Positions 25,297 to 35,128 of a stretch of DNA of 64,000 nucleotides are shown one piece after another. Each line of letters begins with the position of its first letter. The first letter of the stretch is position 1. The stretch is taken from contig NC_021184.1 in the NCBI RefSeq assembly GCF_000233715.2, positions 3,434,001 through 3,498,000 of the forward strand, written 5' to 3'. The translations under genes and the position numbers were made by a program. The stretch is from Desulfoscipio gibsoniae DSM 7213 (GTDB taxonomy: Bacteria; Bacillota; Desulfotomaculia; Desulfotomaculales; Desulfallaceae). The notes below the pieces were generated by a model that saw only the letters and a list, made by a program, of their open reading frames with translations, was not told where the DNA came from and ran no database searches.

Positions 25297-25519
25297 AATT
25301 TACCCCCATATAGCTGGTTAATTTTGATTACTTTTATATACTATTGACTACTGTAAGTTTTTGTCACCAGGTAGCCTCAAAATTATTTTTTTCTTTCAAG
25401 AGACATTATCTTTCTGTTGACATAATCTATAAAAAATAATTTCCTATTTAAAATGGCTTAGTTACGGCCGGGTATAGTTTCTAAACCTGATAAAAGTTTA
25501 GCAAAGGAGGTTTTATCAT

Positions 25520-25879
25520 ATGCCATGGCCTTGTCGACTCGTTGATATTCAAAAACTTATCAAGCGTGGTGAAAAACCAAAACCAGGCGATATGTGGTTT
25601 GCCCCGTGGATAGATGATGAGCATAGTAACCTGTCGCCTGAATATAAGCGCGATTGGAAGGGAAAGCGGCCCCCTCTTTATGTTAAATTACCCGATGACC
25701 GCATCTGGTGTGTTGATTTTAAATCATCCGATAAAAACCTTAGTTGGACAGTTAAGGGGGTTCCACCGCAAATTACCGTATACCCCTCTGTCAACAGCCC
25801 AGGACCCGGTGGTTATCACGGCTTGTTGATATGTGGGTTCTTAAGTGAAGATTTGGACGGGCGTACGCACCTTAAGTAA
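25520..25879 (+). CDS. hypothetical protein, possibly DUF6527-like (119 aa)
   Basis: ATG 25520 has AAAGGAGG about ten bases upstream. The protein has PKPGDMWFAPW near residue 23, a central RIWCVDF, and ITVYPSVNSPGPGGYHGLL near 85. The order GD-x-W-F, then P-P-x-I-T-x-x-P-S, then YHG resembles DUF6527-like proteins, but the match is by eye and weak. It is the only rightward gene inside the leftward glycan cluster and is followed by a terminator. Confidence 0.5.
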   Translation: MPWPCRLVDIQKLIKRGEKPKPGDMWFAPWIDDEHSNLSPEYKRDWKGKRPPLYVKLPDDRIWCVDFKSSDKNLSWTVKGVPPQITVYPSVNSPGPGGYHGLLICGFLSEDLDGRTHLK

Positions 25880-25969
25880 TCCAGTTTCCTTCTTTATACC
25901 TGCATTGATAGCTTCCTCCTTTACCACGACCATAAATGTGGCAGGTAGCTTTTGGTAAAGCATATAAAC

Positions 25970-26005
25970 AAGCCCCCTCTCTTTTGGATGGAGAAAGGGG
26001 GCTTA
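25970..26005. terminator. terminator between convergent genes
   Basis: AAGCCCCCT..CTTT with AAAGGGGGCTT gives a stem that can serve the rightward small gene and the leftward rfbH-like gene. Confidence 0.7.
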
Positions 26006-26076
26006 CTTAGGGTTTTACGTTGTTTGCCGGTATTTACCGTATGCAACTTGATGAGTTACTCTATTCATTGTTAATC

Positions 26077-27639
26077 TTAAATCTTTTTTATAAACTCATC
26101 GATTACATTAATAATATGTTCTATTTGGCGTTCACCCAGCCCTGGGTAAAGTCCGACCCATAATGTTTGGTTCATAATTATATCGGTATTTTTCAGTTCT
26201 CCCACCACCCGGTGTTTAACCCCTTGAAAAGCAGGCTGCCGGGTCATGTTGCCGGCAAATAGCAACCTGGTCCTGATACGTTGCGCTTCAAGATATTCAA
26301 TTAACCGCTGCCTGTTAAATGGTATACCGTGACGCAGGGTAATCAAAAAGCCAAACCAGCTGGGCCGGGCATGTTTCGTAGCTTCCGGGAGCATAAACAT
26401 CTCTTCGTATTTCTTTATTCCTTGATATAACAGTCCAAAGTTACGCTCCCGGGCCTCAATAAAGCCGGGCAGCTTAGTCAACTGGGCCAACCCGACGGCG
26501 GCCTGCATGTCTGTCAATTTAAGGTTGTAACCCAGGTGGGAGTAAGTGTATTTATGATCATAACCGTAAGGCAGAGTACCCAGCTGCCACTGGAACCGTT
26601 TTTTACAGGTATCATCACGGCCCGGCGGGCACCAACAATCCCTTCCCCAGTCACGAAAAGACTCTACAATTCGTTTTAACAGCGGATCGCTGGTAACAAC
26701 CGCCCCCCCTTCGCCCATGGTGATATGATGGGCGGGATAGAAGCTTAGAGTAGCCAGGTCCCCAAAGGTACCGGTATACCGGTCACGGTAAGCAGCACCC
26801 AAAGCATCACAGTTATCCTCAACAAGCCAGAGATTATGTTTACGGGCAAGTTCCGTCACGGCGTCCACGTTGAAAGGATTGCCCAGGGTGTGAGGCAGAA
26901 AGATAGCCCCGGTTTTATCGCTAATGGCAGCTTGGAGCTGCTCAACATTAACATTATAAGTCTGAAGATCCACATCCACAAAAACAGGTACCAACCTGTT
27001 TTGCACAATGGGGGTTACGGTAGTGGGAAACCCTGCTGCTACAGTAATCACCTCATCCCCGGGTTTAAGCCACCGGTCACCCAGTTTAGGTGAAGTGAGA
27101 GCGGTAATAGCCAGCAAGTTGGCCGAAGACCCGGAATTGGTCAGCATGCAATGGCGTACGCCAAGAAAACCGGCCAGCTGTTCCTCAAAGCTGGATGCGT
27201 ACCTGCCGGTGGTCAGCCAAAAATCAAGCGCTGCATCAATTAAATTTGTCATTTCCTGTTCATCGTAAACTTTACCCGAGCATGATAACCAGGTACGGCC
27301 CGGCTTAAAAGGGGCCGGTGCATGAAATAATTTATAGAAATGCCCGGCCCGCCGGGAGAAATCACTTCTCCAGATCTTTTCCAGACAGGAACTTTTAACT
27401 TCCCCCACTTTGCCATCAACATCAGCCTCAGATACTTTGAGCTGATAAGATAAATCAATACCCACGGGGGTTGTTACGCTCTGTTCAATATAAACCAGGT
27501 CTGCACTCTCCAGTACGTAATACTCCCCTTGGGTAGTAGACATTGCCACTGGCCAAACATAATACGCCCGGTCATCAAGGGTTGCCGTCAGCCCGAAGCC
27601 ATCATTAGTTTTTAATATATCGCCCGCCTTGAATGACAT
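26077..27639 (-). CDS. rfbH: CDP-4-dehydro-6-deoxyglucose 3-dehydratase (E1, RfbH/AscC type)
   Basis: The start is ATG 27639 (MSFKAGDIL), with GGGAGGAACGA upstream. The product is 520 residues, ~80 longer than usual at the N-terminus (an added SH3-like segment, residues 1-85). In the aspartate-aminotransferase fold the PLP lysine is replaced by His: [17 protein letters not shown]. The four-Cys [2Fe-2S] region is present as [17 protein letters not shown]. These two features define E1, which removes the C3 hydroxyl using PMP and an Fe-S cluster. It needs a flavin/Fe-S reductase (E3), which is not in the window. Confidence 0.9.
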   Translation of the reverse strand: MSFKAGDILKTNDGFGLTATLDDRAYYVWPVAMSTTQGEYYVLESADLVYIEQSVTTPVGIDLSYQLKVSEADVDGKVGEVKSSCLEKIWRSDFSRRAGHFYKLFHAPAPFKPGRTWLSCSGKVYDEQEMTNLIDAALDFWLTTGRYASSFEEQLAGFLGVRHCMLTNSGSSANLLAITALTSPKLGDRWLKPGDEVITVAAGFPTTVTPIVQNRLVPVFVDVDLQTYNVNVEQLQAAISDKTGAIFLPHTLGNPFNVDAVTELARKHNLWLVEDNCDALGAAYRDRYTGTFGDLATLSFYPAHHITMGEGGAVVTSDPLLKRIVESFRDWGRDCWCPPGRDDTCKKRFQWQLGTLPYGYDHKYTYSHLGYNLKLTDMQAAVGLAQLTKLPGFIEARERNFGLLYQGIKKYEEMFMLPEATKHARPSWFGFLITLRHGIPFNRQRLIEYLEAQRIRTRLLFAGNMTRQPAFQGVKHRVVGELKNTDIIMNQTLWVGLYPGLGERQIEHIINVIDEFIKKI

Positions 27640-27652
27640 TTCGTTCCTCCCA

Positions 27653-28432
27653 TTAATACACCTTCCACGGGGAATTACCATTCTGCCACATCTGGTTCAG
27701 CTCTTTATAGTCCTTATATGTGTCCATGCACTTCCAAAAACCATTGTATTTATATAATACTAGCTGCTGCTCATTAACTAATTGTTTAAGAACTTCCTCT
27801 TCAAGAATGCAATTTTCATCCATGTAGTTAAAAATTTTTCGATCAAAAACACAAAAACCCCCGTTTATATAATTGTTTAATAAAGGTTTTTCCTTAAACT
27901 CAATAATAGTCCCGTTGGTGTCAACTGCAATCTCCCCGTACTTGGACTGCGGTTTTACTCCCGTCATGACCCCGATCTTGCTTTGCTGCAGGAAAAACTG
28001 TTCAAGCTCTTTTATGTTTACGTCAGAAAGCCCATCACCATAAGTTAAAAAGAAATAGTCCCCATCAATATATTTTTCAATTTTTTTAATACGACCTCCG
28101 GTGTTGGTTTCCAGGCCAGTTTCAGCAAATATTATATTCCAATCTTCAACTTCTTCTTCTTCATCTTGCGTAAAGAATTTGGTCCCGTGTTTCAGATTTA
28201 ACTGCAGATCCCAGCGGCGTAATTTATAATTTAAAAAAAACTCTTTAATATGATCTCCTTTATAACCCAGGCAAAGCACAAAATCGTTAAAGCCATAATG
28301 AGCATAATGTTTCATAATATGCCACAGGATCGGCATCCTGCCTACAGTAACCAGCGGTTTGGGTTTATATTCCGTCTCTTCCCGCAGGCGCGTACCTTTG
28401 CCGCCACATAAAATGACTACTTTAGGTTTCAC
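27653..28432 (-). CDS. rfbF: glucose-1-phosphate cytidylyltransferase
   Basis: A 259-residue nucleotidyltransferase starting at GTG 28432. The signature is [20 protein letters not shown], with [13 protein letters not shown] next and [17 protein letters not shown] in the middle, all matching RfbF/AscA. It makes CDP-D-glucose from CTP and glucose-1-phosphate, the first step to 3,6-dideoxyhexoses. It lies between the dehydratase (62 bases upstream) and rfbH, whose start is 13 bases after its stop. Confidence 0.9.
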   Translation of the reverse strand: MKPKVVILCGGKGTRLREETEYKPKPLVTVGRMPILWHIMKHYAHYGFNDFVLCLGYKGDHIKEFFLNYKLRRWDLQLNLKHGTKFFTQDEEEEVEDWNIIFAETGLETNTGGRIKKIEKYIDGDYFFLTYGDGLSDVNIKELEQFFLQQSKIGVMTGVKPQSKYGEIAVDTNGTIIEFKEKPLLNNYINGGFCVFDRKIFNYMDENCILEEEVLKQLVNEQQLVLYKYNGFWKCMDTYKDYKELNQMWQNGNSPWKVY

Positions 28433-28493
28433 CCAGTGCTACCCCTTTCAATAATTTCCATTACTTAAAATTATATTAATTCGTCATCTACCC

Positions 28494-29462
28494 TCAGGTA
28501 AGCTGCTTGGTATACCATTCAATAGTTTCCATTAAAGCCTGATCCAGAGAATATTTAGGTGCCCAGTCAAGAACATGCTTGGCTTTCTTAGTGCTGAGAT
28601 ACTGATGTTTAATTTCTTTATTAGCTTCATTTTTAATAATGGGCTCCAGGTGCGAGCAATCCATTAACGATAAAATCTTTCTAACTAACTCAATGACGGT
28701 TATTTGCAGTTCATTACTAAAATTAAACGCCTCGCCATGTACAGGCAGTTCGTCCATTTTTTGCGCTAGAAACATATATGCTCTAGCGCCGTCTTTGACA
28801 TAAAAATAGTCCCTGATGAAAGTGCCGTCGCTTCGAATTATAGGCGGTTCCCCATGTAGAGCTGAACGAATGGTACCCGGTACCAACCGGTTATAATTCA
28901 AATCCCCGGGGCCGTAAAAATTGCCACACCTGGTAATGCAAACCGGTAAACCGTAGGTGTGGTAGAAGGTATGGGCAACTAGATCAGAACAGCTTTTTGA
29001 TACATCATAGGGATGTTTCCCCTGCAAGGGCGTTTCTTCACTATAAGGCAGAACTTCCTGATCTCCATAGGCTTTATCACTGGAAGCCACAACTATTCGT
29101 TTCACCCCGTTATTTCTTCGGCAGGCCTCCAGTATATTCCAGGTTCCCCTTACATTTGATTCAAAGGTGGACAACGGGTTATTATTGGCAATGCTGACAA
29201 TGGTTTGCGCCGCCAGGTGAAATACTGTATCAATCTCATATTCATTAATAGCTCTTTCCAATAGATCATAATTTTGTATATCTCCACGTACAATGACCAT
29301 GTCAGAAATTAATCTTTCCTTAAAAACCCTGGACTGTGGCACATAATCACGTACCAGGCCGACAACATTTGCACCACCTTTGATTAAAAGTTTACTTAAG
29401 TGACTACCCAGTAGACCTGTGCATCCGGTTATGAATACGTTCTTATATTTCCAAAAGCTCAT
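28494..29462 (-). CDS. rfbG: CDP-glucose 4,6-dehydratase
   Basis: ATG 29462 has GAAGGTGAG upstream; the product is 322 residues. The NAD motif is [17 protein letters not shown]. The substrate and catalytic segments are [33 protein letters not shown] (Tyr-x3-Lys) and [18 protein letters not shown], all diagnostic of RfbG. It makes CDP-4-keto-6-deoxyglucose. As the first gene of the leftward run it probably sets the promoter of the rfbG-rfbF-rfbH unit. Confidence 0.88.
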   Translation of the reverse strand: MSFWKYKNVFITGCTGLLGSHLSKLLIKGGANVVGLVRDYVPQSRVFKERLISDMVIVRGDIQNYDLLERAINEYEIDTVFHLAAQTIVSIANNNPLSTFESNVRGTWNILEACRRNNGVKRIVVASSDKAYGDQEVLPYSEETPLQGKHPYDVSKSCSDLVAHTFYHTYGLPVCITRCGNFYGPGDLNYNRLVPGTIRSALHGEPPIIRSDGTFIRDYFYVKDGARAYMFLAQKMDELPVHGEAFNFSNELQITVIELVRKILSLMDCSHLEPIIKNEANKEIKHQYLSTKKAKHVLDWAPKYSLDQALMETIEWYTKQLT

Positions 29463-29827
29463 TTTTCTCACCTTCTTTCTTTATCTACCCCTGTAGGGGG
29501 CAAAAACCATCGTCCACTGCTAATTTAATCACTTTAGCCTGAACATCATGGCAAATCCTAGTAGATTATTTTTGTATATGTTATTCTTTTTTAATTTATT
29601 TTGACACCATTTGAGGAAAACAAAAAAACGATCCAATAGATAATATAAAAAAACCGGTCAAAGTGATAACACTCCAACCGGTTATAAGATTGAATAAACT
29701 ATGGATTAATAATAGTGTCGTGCCTGTCCATTCATAACTCTCAGCAATTTTAACTATTTACATGTATACATTAAAGCTACCGTGACATAATACCTTTGTC
29801 ATTGATTTAATAGAGGTGATATTTTTA
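29463..29827. other. intergenic region upstream of rfbG
   Basis: AT-rich divergent spacer between rfbG and a small membrane protein gene. It holds the palindrome at 29652-29683 and the short inverted CCCCT-GTA-GGGG near 29489. A specific promoter could not be fixed. Confidence 0.4.
29652..29683. other. palindrome AACCGG..CCGGTT
   Basis: AACCGG and CCGGTT bracket a nested AGTG/CACT pair. It could be a terminator or operator in the divergent spacer; the A-run on its left favours a leftward terminator. Confidence 0.4.
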
Positions 29828-29971
29828 ATGCCTATGATGTATGGTTATGGTAGCTTATGGGGTCTTGGAATGATGATAGTTTCTCTCGGTATTTTTGGCC
29901 TAATTATTTATTGGGCAGTATATTCTGGAGTGAGAAAAGGGCTAAAGGAAGGTCCACGCGATAAGGATTGA
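29828..29971 (+). CDS. small membrane protein (47 aa)
   Basis: ATG 29828 has AGAGGTGAT upstream. The peptide starts with a Gly/Tyr/Met-rich head (MPMMYGYGSLWGLG), has one helix (MMIVSLGIFGLIIYWAVY) and a short basic-acidic tail. It resembles small SHOCT-less single-span proteins of Firmicutes. Its function is unknown. It points toward the truncated hydrolase remnant. Confidence 0.55.
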   Translation: MPMMYGYGSLWGLGMMIVSLGIFGLIIYWAVYSGVRKGLKEGPRDKD

Positions 29972-29974
29972 TTA

Positions 29975-30597
29975 CTAGATTGTTTTTGGTTCCAATGCTT
30001 TTATTTGTTTTACCCTTCCGATAATGAGAGCAAGGATTGAAACAAATAAGCCAGAAAGGAAGAACAGAAAACCGATACCTCTTTAAAACAACGCCATAGA
30101 TGCCAATTTTTTCAACCATTGGCGTATAGAGTTTATTAATACTTTGGTCGTTAAGCACTTGATGATCCGTATGGGAAAAGTTTGTCATTCCGGCAGCAGC
30201 AAAGGCAGCTATATCCTCTACGTTTGCAAAAAGGCCGTCAGAAGCTTTCTCGGGATAAATATATACCGGTACGGGATTACCTTTTAGATCATAACCAACA
30301 GGTACAGCTGGATCGAACTCTTCACTCCAAGTAAAACTGGAATTGTGCATTCCAAGCGGAATTAAAACCTCTTCCTTCATGTATTCTGCAAAATCACGAC
30401 CTGTAACCTCTTCTATCAACAAATCAAGCAAGTTGTATCCTGTATTTGAATATGAAAATGATAAACCGGGTTCTTGTATAAGAATAGCTTTTTTTGATAA
30501 GCTTTCTTCTAAAGAAGGTATTTCTTCTTTTGGAGGGTAGCGTTCAAAAATATCTCCCAAAGGTATACCGGCAGTATGGGTAAACAGTTTCCTTTAG
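29975..30597 (-). pseudogene. beta-lactamase-related serine hydrolase remnant
   Basis: The N-terminal part with the S-x-x-K nucleophile is missing. What remains starts near 30597 (LFTHTAGIPLGDIF) and contains the Y-S-N catalytic motif (FSYSNTGYNLL). After ..KLYTPMVEKIGIYGVV the coding passes by frameshift into a hydrophobic helix (FLFFLSGLFVSILALIIG) ending at TAG 29975. Family members are class C-like peptidases or esterases; this copy should be inactive. Confidence 0.65.
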
Positions 30598-30863
30598 GCA
30601 TTTTGCGATAGCTGCCTGAAATAACCGAACATGAAATCACCGTATATGGCTACACCCGTATTATTGGGGGTGTTTTTAACATATATCATTCCATTTCACC
30701 TGCTTATAGTTAATCGGCACACCAAAATCATTTCCTTGGCAGCATTCCATGTTTCCCTTTACAACCATTTGCTATTTTCAATGTCTTGGGAAACATGTTT
30801 TCTCATTTTAGAAACTTAGGATTCTTGAACCTGCCTTTTTTCTATCCTTACCACGCACTCGAC

Positions 30864-30910
30864 ATGCCTTGAGGGTACAAAAAAGATGTCGCTTAAAGCT
30901 GGTGGGGTCT
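30864..30910. repeat. ATGCCTTGAGG-type repeat, copy 1
   Basis: ATGCCTTGAGGGTACAAAAA then AGATGTCG and CTGGTGGGGTCTTGG. Copies 2 and 3 are at 49224 and 50144. Confidence 0.6.
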
Positions 30911-30985
30911 TGGGCGGCAATAAGGACTTGAACCTGTGACATCCTGCTTGTAAGGCAGGCACTCTCCCAGCTGAGCTACGGTCCC
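30911..30985 (-). pseudogene. tRNA-Val(TAC)-like sequence, probably degenerate
   Basis: On the minus strand the D-arm (GCTCAGCTGGGAGAGT), the anticodon stem-loop (CCTGC-CTTACAA-GCAGG, anticodon TAC) and the start of the T-arm (ACAGGTTCAAGTCCT) are clear. The acceptor strands GGGACCG and TTGCCGCC do not pair and the T-stem 3' strand is mismatched. It is likely a decayed or recombined tRNA. Confidence 0.6.
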
Positions 30986-31095
30986 AATAATAATGGTAGC
31001 GCCTGTTTGAGGCACCACCTTGGGTTTTGGTGGGAGCAAACGGGCTTGAACCGGCGAACCACCGGAAACATGTTCACTAAAGCAACCCGTTACGG

Positions 31096-31509
31096 TTACC
31101 CTTCTATACCAAGTTCACGCTTTAAGGCGTTCTGTAAGGCTTGTGAATAACTAATCCCTGCATCTTCAGCCATAATTGCCAGCCATTGGGGAAGACTAAC
31201 CGTTTTAATAATAGATTTTGTCTCCTTTTTCCTTAAATAGTCGTTAAGGTCAACATCAATTAAAGTAACAATATCATCATCAGAAGATGTTATAATGTCG
31301 CGGTAATTTGATGGTGTGGGGATATCTTCCTTGGCTTGCTTCATGGCTAAAATACACCCAGCTAAAGCTTCTCTGGCCGCAGACATTGCTTCCGATATAG
31401 ATTCCCCTTCAGTGATGCAGCCAAGGACATCCGGTATTTCAACAGTGTATACGATACCGCGACCATCGACTGCGGCAGGAGTAAAAATAGCCGGATAAAT
31501 GTAAACCAC
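31096..31509 (-). CDS. hicB: HicB-family antitoxin
   Basis: About 137 residues; GTG 31509 is preferred because AAGGAG sits eight bases upstream. The N-terminal HicB fold is recognisable (IPDVLGCITEGESISEAM, then AAREALAGCILA). The C-terminal DNA-binding part (VSLPQWLAIMAEDAGISYSQ, LQNALKRELG) is a ribbon-helix-helix/HTH typical of HicB. It follows the hicA toxin gene, the usual order, and probably represses its own promoter at 31770-31816. Confidence 0.85.
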   Translation of the reverse strand: MVYIYPAIFTPAAVDGRGIVYTVEIPDVLGCITEGESISEAMSAAREALAGCILAMKQAKEDIPTPSNYRDIITSSDDDIVTLIDVDLNDYLRKKETKSIIKTVSLPQWLAIMAEDAGISYSQALQNALKRELGIEG

Positions 31510-31555
31510 ATTAATCACTCCTTTATTTTTGAATTGTATACCTTAATGACGGGAA

Positions 31556-31738
31556 TTATTTCAGTCTTGCGGCCTTAAGGATTTTGTTTAGCGTTCCCGG
31601 TGCCATGTCTTTGTTGTGGAGGGCTACAGGTATGGTTCCGGGTTTAGTTGAGTGCTTATGTATGTGGTGTGATCCTTGCATTCTAACTACCACCCAACCG
31701 TCTTGTGCCAGAATCTTCATAAGCTCTTTTGGTTTCAT
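31556..31738 (-). CDS. hicA: HicA-family toxin
   Basis: ATG 31738 has GAAGGAGGGCGG upstream; the product is 60 residues. It matches HicA: MKPKELMKILAQDGW, then the catalytic His region RMQGSHHIHKH and IPVALHNKDMAPGTLNKIL. HicA is a dsRBD-fold mRNA interferase neutralised by HicB. Forty-six bases separate it from hicB. Confidence 0.88.
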   Translation of the reverse strand: MKPKELMKILAQDGWVVVRMQGSHHIHKHSTKPGTIPVALHNKDMAPGTLNKILKAARLK

Positions 31739-31769
31739 GGAGTACCGCCCTCCTTCTATGAATATAATA

Positions 31770-31816
31770 TTATATAATTTTATATAATGCAATAGTGATT
31801 ATATAAAATTATATAA
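31770..31816. promoter_or_regulatory. perfect 19-bp inverted repeat, probable hicAB operator
   Basis: TTATATAATTTTATATAAT (31770-31788) and its exact reverse complement (31798-31816) flank a 9-base spacer, about 30 bases before hicA. The all-AT arms overlap likely -10/-35 elements. HicB binding is inferred. Confidence 0.65.
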
Positions 31817-31921
31817 AATAAGCGTATAGTTGCAGAAAAAAAATTGACTTAATGACAAATGATTAGGTAAATTGATTGTACCCGAAAAAAGTTGTTATGA
31901 TCTGTTTGACATAAAAAAAGA

Positions 31922-31948
31922 TAGCACCGAAGATTGACTCCGGTGCTA
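31922..31948 (-). terminator. hairpin, T-rich on the minus strand
   Basis: TAGCACCG and CGGTGCTA form an 8-base stem. On the minus strand it is followed by TCTTTTTTATG. Confidence 0.5.
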
Positions 31949-31952
31949 CTCT

Positions 31953-32257
31953 ACTGTTGGATAATACCGGCAATAAAACCCGAAACCCTAGTTTTCCCAT
32001 AACCAATTCCACCTCCATATTCAACTCTTCTATTAACAAAGATGGTAAAAATCTGAAAATGTTCCGGAAATAAAAACCAGGTAGTGCACGACAAAAATAT
32101 TAAGGGCGTTTCTGCCGCCAGTTCAACCCTGTTTGTTAATTTCGAAGACTATAGGTATATGTTTTTGAAGCTTACCATCATATACATAATATGGGAATAT
32201 AATCAGTGGGGACTATGGCTTGACGGTCAACGCTAACAGGAAGGAGGAGGAAAGTCA
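31953..32257. other. intergenic region, no gene seen
   Basis: Apart from the GGAAGGAGGAGG ribosome site of the peptidase gene near 32240, nothing was recognised. Confidence 0.4.
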
Positions 32258-34303
32258 ATGCAGGATCATCGACCGGTCCAACCGCTTTGGCGCCGTTTGC
32301 AATCCGAAGACCTTTTTCAGCTGCGTCTTATCACTGAGGCGCAGATTTCTCCGGATGGAACCCGCGTTTGTTTCGTGCAAAAGGTGTTCGTCCCGGAAGA
32401 AAACAAGTACCGTTCCCACCTCTGGATAGTGCCGGCCATGGGGGGTAATGCTGAGCCTTTCACCACGGGGGATCAGCTGGATTATGCTCCCGACTGGTCG
32501 CCGGACGGCAGGTGGATTGCCTTTTTATCCACGCGCAGCAGCGGGTCAGTTCAGATTTGGATCATCACCACGGACGGCGGGGAAGCCCTGAAAGTTACGT
32601 CCTTCAAAGGGATTTCCGGCCGGCCGGTGTGGGCGCCCGACAGGCGGTGGATTGCCTTCACCATCCTGCTGAATGAAAAAGGTATCGAGCCCGAGGAAGA
32701 AAAACCCCAAACATTGTCGCCCAGGGAGCGGTTTACCGCCGACATACGGCGGATTACCACGCTTCCTTTTAAAGAAAACGGCGTAGGGTTTATCGGCGAA
32801 AAGTTCGAACAGGTTGCCGTGATTGATCTCCAAACAAAAACGGGGCTGCGTGTTTTGACCAACGGCAGGTTGAACCATTCGGACCCCACCTGGTCACCGG
32901 ACGGGCGGCACCTCGCCTTCTCGATGAGTGAATGGCGGGCGGTCGGAGCACCTGATCCCAATCGCATGTTTGTAGGCGATATCGGGTTGGTTCCTGCCGG
33001 GGGCGGCCCGGTTCGCAAGCTGACTAAAAGCCTCGGTCCCGCTTACAGGCCCGCTTTTTCTCCGGACGGTAAGACCATCGCTTACATTGGGCATGACTCG
33101 AAATACGGTGGTTATACTCAACCTTTGGTTTGGGCCGTCAGCACCCTTGGAGGCGATCCCCGCAATGTGACAGCCGGGTTTGACCGCCCATTTGAGGACC
33201 AGTCCATCACCGATCTGATCAAAAACCCGGAACCATCGCCTCCGATCTGGACACCCGACGGAAGTGCCGTATACTATTTAGCCAGCGACAGCGGCATGAG
33301 CCATCTGGTACGCGTAGAAATGAGGACCGGGAAGGTGCTGCCCGTAACCGCGGGTCAGCGGGTCATTTACAACTTCAGTATCAGCCGGGACACCCGTCGC
33401 GCCGCGCTCTGCCACTCCGATCCGGTTATCCCCAACGACGTTTTTCTTCTAAATTTGGGGGGCACAAAAGCCCGCGAAAGCCGATTAACAGAAGTAAACC
33501 GAGAGTTCCTGGCGGCGGTCAAACTCTCCGCACCCGAAAGCTACACCGCCCGGTCCGGAGAGGTCACCGTAGAGGGATGGATCCTGCGCCCTCCGGGGAC
33601 CAATCCGCCTGGCAAGACGCCTGCGGTGCTGGAGGTTCACGGCGGGCCGATGGTGATGTACAGATACCGTTTCTTTTTTGAGTTTCAGTTTACTTGCCGC
33701 TCACGGGATTACAGTGGTGTACTCGAACCCCCGTGGGAGCATGGGTTATGGCCAGGCCTTCACTGCCGCCATCCGGGGCGACTGGGGCAATAAGGATTTT
33801 CAGGACATTATGAATGCCACTGAAGCAGCCGTGGCGCAAGGGGGAATCGATCCGGCCAGGTTGGGGGTAGCAGGCGGAAGTTACGGCGGGTTCATGATAA
33901 ACTGGACCGTGGGGCGCACCAACCGCTTTAAAGCCGCCATCGCCATGCGCAGCATCAGCAACATGTACAGCCAGTTTGGCACCAGTGACTTCGGGTTCAC
34001 TAAGCTTACAGACTTCGGCGGGCCGCCCTGGCGCATTCCCGGCGAGTACCTGGCACAGTCACCCATCAGTTTCGTGGATCGGGTCAAGACCCCGCTGCTC
34101 ATGCTCCACGCCGAAAACGACTTGCGTACGCCTATTTCCGAGGCGGAACAATTCTACACGGCTCTCAAAATCCTTGGGCAAAAGGTTGTGGTGCTGCGCT
34201 ACCCGGACGAGGACCACGACCTGAGCCGTGAGGGCCAGCCCTGCACCGCGTTCACCGGTTGGAGGCCATTACCCGGTGGTTTGTCGAATACCTAAAGCCG
34301 TAA
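32258..34303 (+). pseudogene. S9-family acylaminoacyl-peptidase, two frameshifts
   Basis: The N-terminal half is a PD40/WD40-like propeller (repeats such as DYAPDWSPDGRWIAFLS and YRPAFSPDGKTIAYIG). The alpha/beta-hydrolase half has the nucleophile GVAGGSYGGFM, Asp in HAENDLRTP and His in YPDEDHDLSREG. An extra T at 33689-33691 breaks the frame at FEFQ/LLAAHGITVVYSNPRG. A missing C at 34239-34241 breaks it again before LHRVHRLEAITRWFVEYLKP. Both lie in homopolymers, so sequencing error cannot be excluded. Intact, it would be ~680 residues. Confidence 0.8.
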
Positions 34304-34351
34304 ATTTTATCTTCGCACAGCCTGTAAGCTCCATAACAAAATCAGTAACGC

Positions 34352-34421
34352 GGAGAGATGGCCGAGTAGGTCGAAGGCGGTCGCCTGCTAAGCGATTATA
34401 CGGGCTAAAACTCGTATCGAG
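34352..34421 (+). pseudogene. truncated tRNA-Ser(GCT)
   Basis: GGAGAGATGGCCGAGTAGGT starts a typical tRNA-Ser: D-arm, anticodon arm GTCGC-CTGCTAA-GCGAT (anticodon GCT) and variable arm TACGGGC..TCGTATCGAG. The T-arm and 3' acceptor strand are absent; the sequence runs straight into the end of a truncated tetR gene. Confidence 0.75.
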
Positions 34422-34654
34422 CACTCATTGAGCTTTTTTATGAGTACCTCGAGGCCCCACTGGGCGCAATAGACAAACAGCTCTTTCTTGTCCTCAAAAT
34501 ACTGGTATATGCTGCCCGTCGCCACTTTCGCGTTTTGGGTGATGTCTCCGATTTTCGCACGGTCAAAGCCGTTCTCCACGAACTCATGGATAGCCGCGCG
34601 CAAAATGCGCTCCTGTTTTTCATCCCTAAGTCGTAAAAATGTTTCCTTTGGCAT
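34422..34654 (-). pseudogene. TetR regulator, C-terminally truncated
   Basis: The first ~78 residues are a standard TetR DNA-binding domain (QERILRAAIHEFVENGF, IGDITQNAKVATGSIYQYF, KKELFVYCAQ). The ligand-binding domain is missing. The frame breaks off after KKLNECS where the truncated tRNA-Ser begins. Confidence 0.75.
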
Positions 34655-35033
34655 AGTTCACTTCCCTTTCTTAGCAATGAATAACCGTTCACAAATATGA
34701 ATCTTAATTCACATTCATATTATATGAATCATGATTTATATTGGTCAATAGTTCTCCGTTAGGTGTGTCTGAACGCGATGCTTTTGTATCCGGTGCGCGG
34801 TGTTCCTTTATTTTTTGACCCGATTTTTTTCCTTAATTTCCAGCAATATGTCCAGTTTTTCAGGTAAAGATTTCCATGCCTTCCTGAATACTAAACTCTA
34901 TATATAAAAAGAGAACGCCAGCTAAAAAACCGACATTCTCTCAAAATTGCCCAGTCTCAAAATTACCTCATACTGTGTAATATAGACATGTGTTTTCAAA
35001 TTGTAATCGGACAAAATTTTGGGCAAAAATTTC
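34655..35033. other. intergenic region
   Basis: No gene is seen. Near 34700-34735 the AT-rich TTCACATTCATATTATATGA sequence with tandem TCATAT/ATGAAT words may be the operator of the truncated tetR. Confidence 0.3.
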
Positions 35034-35128
35034 ACTTTTCTTTCTTGCCGTTCTTGGCATAAAAAAACACCCCACAAGTATGTTATCTTTGTGCCTGGGT
35101 GTCGTCAAACAAAGAACCGTCCCCTGTT
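35034..35128 (-). mobile_element. RAYT/REP element, 5'-end remnant
   Basis: It contains the first codons of the RAYT gene on the minus strand (MPRTARKKS), its leader, and the terminal repeat AACAAAGAACCGTCCCCTG. The rest of the element is absent. Confidence 0.7.

Noticed and set aside
31033-31095. Complete tRNA gene on the minus strand
   Set aside because: Only a 3'-end-like stretch (GGTTCAAGCCCG..CCCACCA) is present; no matching 5' acceptor, D-arm or anticodon arm could be folded.
32546-33121. Long antisense frames opposite the S9 peptidase
   Set aside because: GC-rich shadow frames; the sense strand shows PD40 repeats and the hydrolase triad.
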